Shown: piece after piece, positions 23,564-32,300 of the stretch
Numbering within the stretch: the stretch's first letter is position 1
How the letters are laid out: every line of letters begins with the position of its first letter
Origin: a virus
DNA length: 64,000 bases
Virus record (IMG/VR): IMGVR_UViG_3300046461_000123
Coordinates: 1 to 64,000 of that record
Reading direction: 5' to 3' (one strand)
The notes under the pieces: generated by a model
Told to the model about the DNA's origin: nothing
Database searches by the model: none
What the model saw: the letters and a program-made list of their open reading frames with translations, nothing else
Position numbers and translations under genes: made by a program

Positions 23564-26343
23564 AGGCAACTCACACGACGAAGACGGTCAAGCCGTTGCG
23601 CTATGCCGGTGGCGGGATCACGGCGCTGATGCCGAAGATACAGAAGAGCACGAAGAAGCCGCGGTTGCGCTACGCCGATGGCGGGACTACCTCGACGCAG
23701 TACATCAGCAATGTTCCGGCTGGCGGCGAGGAAGCCTACGGACGGCTTGTCGGGCGTGTGGAAGACCTGACGAGTGCGAACCAGCAGCCACCGCAGTATC
23801 AAGGCGAGCGGCTCGCGCAGTTCACGCCTCTGCAGAAGCAGGGCTTCAGCACGCTTGCCGGGGTCACTCCGAGCGCGGACACGCAGGCCGCTGGCGATCT
23901 CGCTCAACAGGCGACGCAGCAGGCGCTTGGCACGAGCTATGACCCACGCACGTTCAGTGCGGGTCCGGGACCGCAGCAAGTCACCTCACAGAACTTCACG
24001 CAGCCGGGCACTGCGCAGGAGTACATGAACCCGTACATGCAGAACGTGGTGGACATCCAGAAGCGCGAAGCGACGCGTGCGGATGACATCGCGCGGACGA
24101 AGCGCAATGCTGCAGCGGTGAACGCGGGTGCGTATGGCGGCAGCCGCCAAGCCATTGTCGAGTCAGAAGCGGGACGCAACCTCGCACAGCAGCAGAACGA
24201 CATCCAGGCACAGGGTGCGAACGCTGCGTTCCAGCAGGCCCAGCAGCAGTTCAATGCCGATCAGGGACGCAGCGTCACGGCACAGACGGCCAACCAGAAC
24301 GCGGGATTGATGTACGGCAATCAAGACCTCGAGGCGCAACGCTTGGGCGAGGCGTCGAATCAGTTCGGCGCGACGCTCGGACTGCAGGGTACGCAAGCGG
24401 GCATCCAAGGCGCTGCCACGCTGGCCGGTGTTGGCAACACGGAGTTCACGCAAGGGCTGCAGGGCGCGCAGTCGCAGATCACGGGCGGCACGCAGCAGCA
24501 ACAGAACGTCCAGCAGGGGCTGGATCAAGCGTACGGGACGTTTCAAGACGAGAAGAATCTGCCCTATCAGCAGATTGGTTTCCTGTCGGACATCTTGCGC
24601 GGTACGCAAGGCTCGACGCGCTCCATGTACACGACGCCAGCAGCGCCGTCCACCTTGCAAACGCTGGCGGGACTGGCGCCGCTTCTTGGCGGTCTGTCGC
24701 AGAAGAACAGCATCTTCGGCGCGCGGGGCGGAGCCATCAAGTCCGATGCCATCGGTCGCGGGCTTGCGCGCATTGCGCCGGACAGTGTGGGTGATTTCGC
24801 TCAAGGCGGGATCATCGGTTTTGCCGAAGGCGGCACGGCGGACTGGGCGGACTTCGACCGTCCACCGCCTTCACGCAGCGTAGGTCCGCAGCAGCCGCGC
24901 CGGTTGCCGTTCTCATCGGCGACAAAGGCTGCGGCTGCAGAAGATGCGGCAGCAAGGGCCGCTGCTGTAGAAGGCGCGGCTGCAAGGGCCGCTGCTGCAG
25001 AAGGGGCGACTGCAGAGCTGGCACCTGGGGTGGCGCGAGCGGTCATCGGCAGGGCGGGCTTGCCACTGGCGCTGGGTACTACAGCCTTGCAGCTGTACAA
25101 CGCCAACCAAGACGCCTACGACGAAACGGGTGCGGCCAAGATCACGGACACGGATGCTGGTGCACGGTTCGCGATGAACGGGGGCTTCACCGGAGAGGTG
25201 GAACCTCCGCCGCCGCCAAAGCCCGAAAAGCCTGCAGCAGCGCCAGCGGCGCCGACTGGGATCGATACGGGCGAAGTCGAGCCCAAGTCACCGGCAACCG
25301 CTGCCGGAGCGGGGATCGGCGCTACGGGTGTCGCGCAGATCAAGGCACCGCAGATCGACATGCCTACTGGCGTGGGCAGTGGCCCGCCTCCACAGACGAT
25401 TGCCCAGATGCTTGCATCGCAGAAGGCTGCCGGCGTCGATTACGACAAGCTGGGAACGGAAGGGCAGGCCGGCATCGATCGTGTTGGTGCGCTCGACGTG
25501 AAGTCTGCTAAGGAGGAAGCGGCGGGGATCGCGGCGCTGCACGAGAAGATGGGGCAGGCGTCGTTGAAGCGCGAGGAGCGGCTCAAGGAGCAAGGCACGA
25601 CGATGGGTGGTGATGCGTTGATTCGTACGGGTCTGGCGATCCTCACGGCAGATCCGCAACATGGCTGGGTCAACGCAGTGGCGTCTGGCGCCAAGATCGG
25701 GTTCGAGGACTACACGGACCGCAAGGCGAAGCTGGATGCGTCGCTGGATACGTTGCTCGAAGCGCGTGAACAGCGTGATTTCGCCAAGGGCAAGGACATA
25801 CTCGCGGCCAACAAGGCAGTGCGTACAGCCGAGCGCGACTGGCAGAGTGCGAAGGTCACTTTCGGCAACGCCCTTGGCCTGAAGAAGACCGAGAACGCCG
25901 AAGCGGTGTTCAAGTCCTACGAGGATCACGTCGAGAAGGCGGCGGATCGTGCGAACACATCGGGCAACGCATTGTTGGCTGCGCGGACGCAGGTGCAGAT
26001 TCACAACGCTGCCAACGCGCTCGCGGCCGACACGCACAACGCCGAGATCGAGGGCCGGCTTCAGTACGGTCGCGAGATCTATGGCGCAGGCGGACGCGGC
26101 GGTGGCGCTGCCAACAAGCAGCTGGTGCCGGGGACCGCTGCATTCGAGACAGCGGTGCGCGGCGCCGTCGCGCAGTTGCTGAAGGCAGGCCCGGTGCGTG
26201 ATGCGCACGGCAACCCGATACTGGATCCGAAGCTGCAGGTGCAGGAAGCGCGCCGGCAGGCGATCGCGAACATACAGGCTGGTGGTGCACCAGCGGTCGA
26301 TGCGACTGGTTGGGGCACGCCTGTCAAGCAGCCCGATCAATAG
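23560..26343 (+). CDS. Large internal virion protein (ejection protein candidate)
   Basis: 927 residues; the start overlaps the previous stop in ATGA. The N-terminus has two Gly-Gly tags (LRYAGGGITALM, LRYADGGTTS), with more near residue 420 (DFAQGGIIGFAEGGTADW). Residues 130-330 are Gln/Ala/Asn-rich and helical (ARTKRNAAAVNAGAYGGSRQ). The Ala/Glu repeats near 455-490 (AAARAAAVEGAAARAAAAEG) form a tandem repeat in the DNA. The C-terminal part is charged and coiled-coil-like. Size and place between nozzle and giant-protein genes fit a podovirus ejection protein. Confidence 0.7.
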   Translation: MKATHTTKTVKPLRYAGGGITALMPKIQKSTKKPRLRYADGGTTSTQYISNVPAGGEEAYGRLVGRVEDLTSANQQPPQYQGERLAQFTPLQKQGFSTLAGVTPSADTQAAGDLAQQATQQALGTSYDPRTFSAGPGPQQVTSQNFTQPGTAQEYMNPYMQNVVDIQKREATRADDIARTKRNAAAVNAGAYGGSRQAIVESEAGRNLAQQQNDIQAQGANAAFQQAQQQFNADQGRSVTAQTANQNAGLMYGNQDLEAQRLGEASNQFGATLGLQGTQAGIQGAATLAGVGNTEFTQGLQGAQSQITGGTQQQQNVQQGLDQAYGTFQDEKNLPYQQIGFLSDILRGTQGSTRSMYTTPAAPSTLQTLAGLAPLLGGLSQKNSIFGARGGAIKSDAIGRGLARIAPDSVGDFAQGGIIGFAEGGTADWADFDRPPPSRSVGPQQPRRLPFSSATKAAAAEDAAARAAAVEGAAARAAAAEGATAELAPGVARAVIGRAGLPLALGTTALQLYNANQDAYDETGAAKITDTDAGARFAMNGGFTGEVEPPPPPKPEKPAAAPAAPTGIDTGEVEPKSPATAAGAGIGATGVAQIKAPQIDMPTGVGSGPPPQTIAQMLASQKAAGVDYDKLGTEGQAGIDRVGALDVKSAKEEAAGIAALHEKMGQASLKREERLKEQGTTMGGDALIRTGLAILTADPQHGWVNAVASGAKIGFEDYTDRKAKLDASLDTLLEAREQRDFAKGKDILAANKAVRTAERDWQSAKVTFGNALGLKKTENAEAVFKSYEDHVEKAADRANTSGNALLAARTQVQIHNAANALAADTHNAEIEGRLQYGREIYGAGGRGGGAANKQLVPGTAAFETAVRGAVAQLLKAGPVRDAHGNPILDPKLQVQEARRQAIANIQAGGAPAVDATGWGTPVKQPDQ

Positions 26344-26352
26344 GACACGTAC

Positions 26353-29300
26353 ATGCCTACCTACAGCATCACTGCGCCCAACGGGCGCACGTACCGGATG
26401 ACGGGGCCGGACGGGCTGGAGCAGGCCGACTTGATCGCGCACGTCATGGAGTTCGATCCAGACGCGGGCATACCACCTCCGCCGCCAAAGACGGGTGTTG
26501 GCGCTGCGTTCGCGTCGGGGCTCGAGAACATGTACACGTCGGGTCGGACTGCCCTAAAGGGCGCTTTCGGCGATCCGGTGGCAGCGGCGCAGGAAGGGCT
26601 GGCAGCACAGCAGGCCCAGGAGCAGGAGTACGACCCGCAGGTTGGGACGCAGCGGGTCCGCGAAGCATGGAACAAGGATGGCCTGCTGGGGGCTGCCGGT
26701 GAAGTCGTTAAGCAGGCGCCGCGTGCGATCGCACAGTCGCTTCCCGAGATGGGCGCGATGTTCACTGGTGCCCGGCTTGGTGCGATGGCCGGCAGTGCGA
26801 TCGCACCCGGTCTCGGCACGATCGTCGGTGGCGTTGGCGGCGGCATCCTGGGTGGGCTGTTGCCGCAGGCTGGCCGGAACATGGTCACGCAGCAGGAGAC
26901 GCATCCGGGTGATGTCAGTGTCGGCAAAGCGTACGGCGCTGGTGCGGCACAGGCCGCACTCGAGGAGGTGACGCCGCTGGCGCTCATGGGCACACGCGTT
27001 GCCAGCAAGGTGTTCGGCAGGGATATGCCGGGGCTCATTGCACGCCTCGGTCCCGAGGCTGCCGAAGAAGTCGCGCAGGCGAGCCTGAAGTCAACGCTCG
27101 CAAAGGGCGCGCTGCACGGGGCTGTCGGTGAAGGCACTACCGAGGTGATGCAGGAAGCGCTGGGTCGGTTGCAGGCCGGGCAGTCGCTGACCGATGCCGA
27201 CGCGATGCAGGCGTACGGTGAAGCTGCCTACGGTGGAGTGATTGCCGGCACGCCAATGGGCGCTGCTGGTCACGCTTACGAACGTAGCGGGGCCAAGCAG
27301 GAGGTAGCGGCCGGGCAAGCGGCGGCAGCGCAGCAAGAGGCGCAGCGCGCGGCTGAAGCGCGGGCAGCTGCGGAGCAAGCCGCAACGGCAGCCGATGCGC
27401 AGCGCAAGGCGGATCCGCAATATGCCGCGCAGGTGGAAGAGCAGTACCTCGCGCATGAGGCGAAGACGAAAGAGCTGCTGGCGCGCAAGGCGGCATACAG
27501 GGCCGAGAAGACGCAGGCCGGCTTCGCCGCGATGAAGGACATCGACGAGGAACTCAAGGCCCACATCGCTGGCGGCAAGGATCTCGTTGACGCGTACAAC
27601 GCCACCCGACCGATACGGGAAGCGGCAGCTGCCGCCAATGCAGCCACTGCCGCTGCCCAGGCCGCTCCGCCGGAACCGGGCACACCCGTGGCGCCTGAAG
27701 GGGCGCTGTTCGGCGGCTACGAGGATGCCAAGGCGCAGGAGCGCATAGACGCGCTGCAAATGCAGATCACCGAACGTGGGCAAGACCTGACCACGGCAAA
27801 CGAGCAGGTGATGGGCATCATGCGCTCGGGCACCAGTGCCCAGATCGCGCAAGCGCGGATCGGCCTGAAGCAGCGTGAGACGGAGCTGCAGGCGGCGCGG
27901 GACGAGCTTGACAAGCTGGCGCCAGGGCTGCGCGCGAAGCAGGAAGCCGACGCGGCTGCCGCGGATGCGGCGGCGATCGAGCGGATGAACTTCAATCCCG
28001 AGGTGGCGCAGCAGAAGATCGTCGCGCTGACGGACAAGCTCCAGCAGGTCAACGACCCGAGCGAAGCCAGGAAGGCCGAAGGCTGGGCACGCGAACGTGA
28101 GCACTTGCAGACATTGCTGGCGGAACATGCCGCCGACACCGGGCCGGGCGCGACCGAGACGGAGCCGACCTACGGCGAGGACTTGTTCCAGCTCGGACAC
28201 CGGGTCCGGGCCGAAGAAAAGCTGTCGGGCATGCGCCAGCTTGCCCAGCAGCGGGGTCTAGAGGCGCTAGGACGCGGCGAAGCGACCCAGGCGTGGCCAG
28301 ACCTTGATCCGCGCTCCCACGAGCCGCCAGGGACGCCCTACGGCGACACGGCGGAGAACTTGGCGCGGGAAACGGACGACGCGTTCAACCGGGCTTTCGC
28401 TTCCAAGCAGCGCATGGCCGCGCTCGATGCGCTGGCAACGTCCGGTGACGAGGACGCGCGCTTCGTGCAGATCGCCATGCGCAGCCCGATCACGGGTGAA
28501 GGCGGCGCGATCGTCGAGCATCTGGCCAGCCTGCCGGCGGACGAGCGCATGAACGCGGCCCGCTCGCTGCAGGACTTCGGCAAGACGATCAAGCAGCGCC
28601 TGCATGAAGGGCTGAAGACGGCGCGTGCCGGCGGCGATCGCATTCGCGCCGAGAGCTTCATCGATGCGATCCGGTCCATAACGGCGACGGAGCAGCAGAC
28701 GAAGGGGCGTGCGCACTACACGGCCGACTTCTACAACACGGCTGCCCGGTTGGTTCCAGGCGTGTACCAGGGTGCGCGCGAAGCGGTGGGGATGAGTGCT
28801 GCCGCGACGACGCCCGAGCAGCAGGCGCGTGCCAGCGCCGGGCGGCACTTTCAGGTGCTGGACGATCTGCAGAAGCGCATGCAGGGCGTGGCCGATCCGC
28901 GGGCCACGGCGGCGATGCAGGCGGTGGCCGACGAAGGCGAAGCCGATGTCGCGCCCCCGCAGCGGCGCGCTCGCGAGGATGTCACTGGCCAAGCCATGCT
29001 GTTCGAGCCAGCGGCCGGGCCGGCGCCAACCGCGGACACGCCCCGTCAGCTGGTGCGCCAGCGCATCGACAAGCTGCTCGCCACGCCCGGTCTGTCCGGT
29101 CAGGCGCGGGCGACGTTGCGCCGTGCGGCGGACGTGGTGGGTGGTGCGGCCGAAGGTGCCGGCCATGTTCCCGTACGTGTTCTGGAGAACATCACCGAGA
29201 TGGTCACGCGGGCCGAGCGGGGCGTCGGTGCCAAGACGGCCGAAGTGCGCCGTCCGCTGGAACCGTCAGCGCCGCGCGAGGTGCAGGGCACGGGCGTGCT

Positions 29301-32300
29301 TGTCGGCAACGAGGGCGAGCTGTTCCCGAGCCAGCCGACCGCCGCCGTCCGCCAGGGCCATGTCGTCGCGAAGGAGTCGAAGCCGAAACTGCAGCGTCTC
29401 GAGACCGAGCAGATCGGCAGTGCCGGCCGGGACGAAAGCCAGCAGGGCGACATGTTCGATGCGCTGCACGTCGGCCGCGCCACGGCTGCCAATTTCCAAC
29501 GAGCACTAGACACCGGAGCGTTGCCGTCCAAGCGGGGCGAGCAGGAAGTCGGCAAGCACGTCCAGGGGCTGCGCTTGGCTGACGCACTGCTGCAGCTGAA
29601 GGTCCGGGGGCTGAAGGCGCGTCTCACCGATTCGACCAGGGCGCGCACGCGGCTGGAGGGCATCAGCGAGCAACTGGCCAGCATGCCGGCGAAAGCCCGC
29701 AAGGCAGCGGCCGACGAGTTGCACGCGAGCATGATGAAGGCCACGGACGCGGCGCTCAAGGCCAACGACACCCTGCAGGAGCTGCGGGTGGCACGCGGCG
29801 AGGGCGAGACGGTCGAGGAGCTGGACGACCGGATGCAGCGCGCTGAACGTGCGCAGCAGGCGGTCGAGTTCCAGACGGCACGGGTGGACTTCCTGAAGAC
29901 GCTGCACAAGGCGCTGACGGAAGCGGACGCTGTACCGGCGCTGGAGCGCTCGGCTGCGCGGCACAAGGAGCTGGTCAAGCAGCTGGCGGCAGCCGAAGCG
30001 GACGTTGCCGCGAACGCGGCCGACCTGAAGGTGCGGCAGGCCGAGATGCAGGGCAAGCAGCGCAAGGCAGCCAAGGCCGGCGCCGTCACCGGGCCGAGCA
30101 TCGAGCGCACGCAGCCGCGTCTGCTGCCGCAGCAGCCCAAGCCCGTGAAGGCCCATGTACCGACCGAGGCGCAGCGGCAGGCGACGGCGATCGCCGCCAG
30201 TGCCGCCGACTACGCAGCGCGCACTGGCGAGCGCGTCACGCGCGTTGAAGCCCGTCAAGCCGAAGGCGGCATCGATGTCACGTCCGATGCGGTGAACGAA
30301 GCCGTCTCGACGGCTATGGCTGTTCCGGGTGTCACCCAGGCGGCGCTGCAGAAGGCGTTCGATCGCGTGCGCACCAAGGTGCTGCCCAAGGCGTTCACGA
30401 CACGCCAGGGTGAGATCGCCACCGAGCTGGGCCGGGTCGATGCGGAGATGAAGCGGCTGCGGGCGGCGAACGACGGCGGCGTGCTGCCCCCGGCGCTGGC
30501 CAAGCGTCACACCAGCGCGGTGCTGTCGGTCCCGCTGCTGGAGCAGCAGATCAAGGCTGCCAAGAGCGCGGATGCACGAGCGCAGCTGATCGATCAGCTC
30601 GATCGCGTCGAATCGCGCATCAAGGACTTCGACGCACAGCGCACGCCGCTTGTGGACAACCCGCAGTACCGCGAGCTGCAGCGGCAGGCCGCACTACTGG
30701 ATTTCGAGAGCACGGTGCTCGATATGCAGGAGTCGGCCGTGCATGCGGCGGCTGGGTACAAGTCTGTGGGCAAGGATGTGGTGACGCCGCGCGCGGCGCG
30801 TGCGGAGCAGCGTGCGTCGAGGGGCGTGGTCGAGCCCGCGGTGCAGCTGGCGGGCAAAGCCGTCACGCGCATGGACGCGGCGCAGATCGCCAGGGAGAAG
30901 TCGAAGTACGGGTACAAGGGCCGTGCCTTCGCACCGACCGAAGCGCAGACGGAGGAAGCCGTTGCGCACAGGGCTGGGGCCATCGCCACGGATGCGGCAA
31001 TCATCGCCGCGCGCGACGCGAAGGAAGCCAAGGGCAAGCCGCGCGCCTTGACGCCGCTGCAGGCCCTGAAAGTCATGCAGGCAGTTGCTGCGAAGCGCGC
31101 TGCCGAGCAGACGCCGCAGACGGCCAAGGAGCGCAAGGCAGCGGCGAAATCGGAAGGGGTGCCCAAGATCATCTCGGATTCCTACGAGGCGCTCGATCAG
31201 ACGGCGCTGTCGCAGCAGAACATGGAGCATGCGCATGACGGGCAGCTCGACAAGATCCTTGAGTCGCTGACGAAGACGGGCTCGACGCCGCAGACGCGCG
31301 AGCTGGCCGGCAAGCTGGGAGCGCTGCTGAAGGACACCAAGCTGCGCGTCGATGCCGACGTGAAGGCCCACGGTGCGTCCGTGTCGGCGCTGTACGACGC
31401 CCCGACGAACACGCTCACGCTGCACCCGATGGCGCTCACCGAGGAAAACCTGCTGCACGAGGGCGTGCACGGCGCCACGTTGCGCGCGCTGGTCGCACCG
31501 GCTAGCCAGATGACGCGTGCGCAGCTCAATGCACGCAGCGAGCTGACGCGCTTGCTGACACGCATCCAGAAGGATCCGGCGTTCGCGCGCGAGTACGGCC
31601 GCGAGAACCTTGCCGAGCTGGCGGCGGAGGTGATGTCGAACAAGGATCTGCGCGCCAAGATCGATGCGCAGTACCCGCCAGGGTTCTGGCGCCAGTTGTG
31701 GAATGCGGCGCTGCAGATGCTCGGCATCACGCCACGCACGGCCAGCGAGCGGGCGATGGGCAGTGTCGAGAAGTTGTTCCAGCCGGCGCGCACGTTCACG
31801 GCCGCTGAGACATCAGTGATGTATGACATGCTGGGCGCCACATCCGCGCCGGCTGCTGCACGCGCTGCACGCGCTGCGCCAGCGAGTGCGCTCGATGCGT
31901 TCAGCAGCATGATCACGGCCGAGCCGGCGCCGCAGGGCGTGCGCGCCTTCATGAAGGACTCCAATGCAGGACTTGCTGCGGAGATGGCGCTGGTAGACCA
32001 GCGCGCGCCGATCCTGAAGGCGCTGTCCAAGGGCGATAAGGCCGCGTTCGAGCAGGCCCAGTACAACCTGCGCAAGTCCGACGCGCGCATGGCCCAGGTC
32101 TACGCGGTGCTGCAGCGCGGCCCGGCGCAGCTCAAGCGCGATGCCAGGGGCAACCACATCGTCGAGGCAGGCAACGGGCCATCGGCCAAGCAGATCTTCG
32201 AGGCGATCGGCAAGCTGCCCGGCACCACGCCGGAGAAGCAGTTCTCCACTGCGCAGGCGTACATGGTTGCGCAGCGCGCGGCCAACAAGGGCTGGGACAA

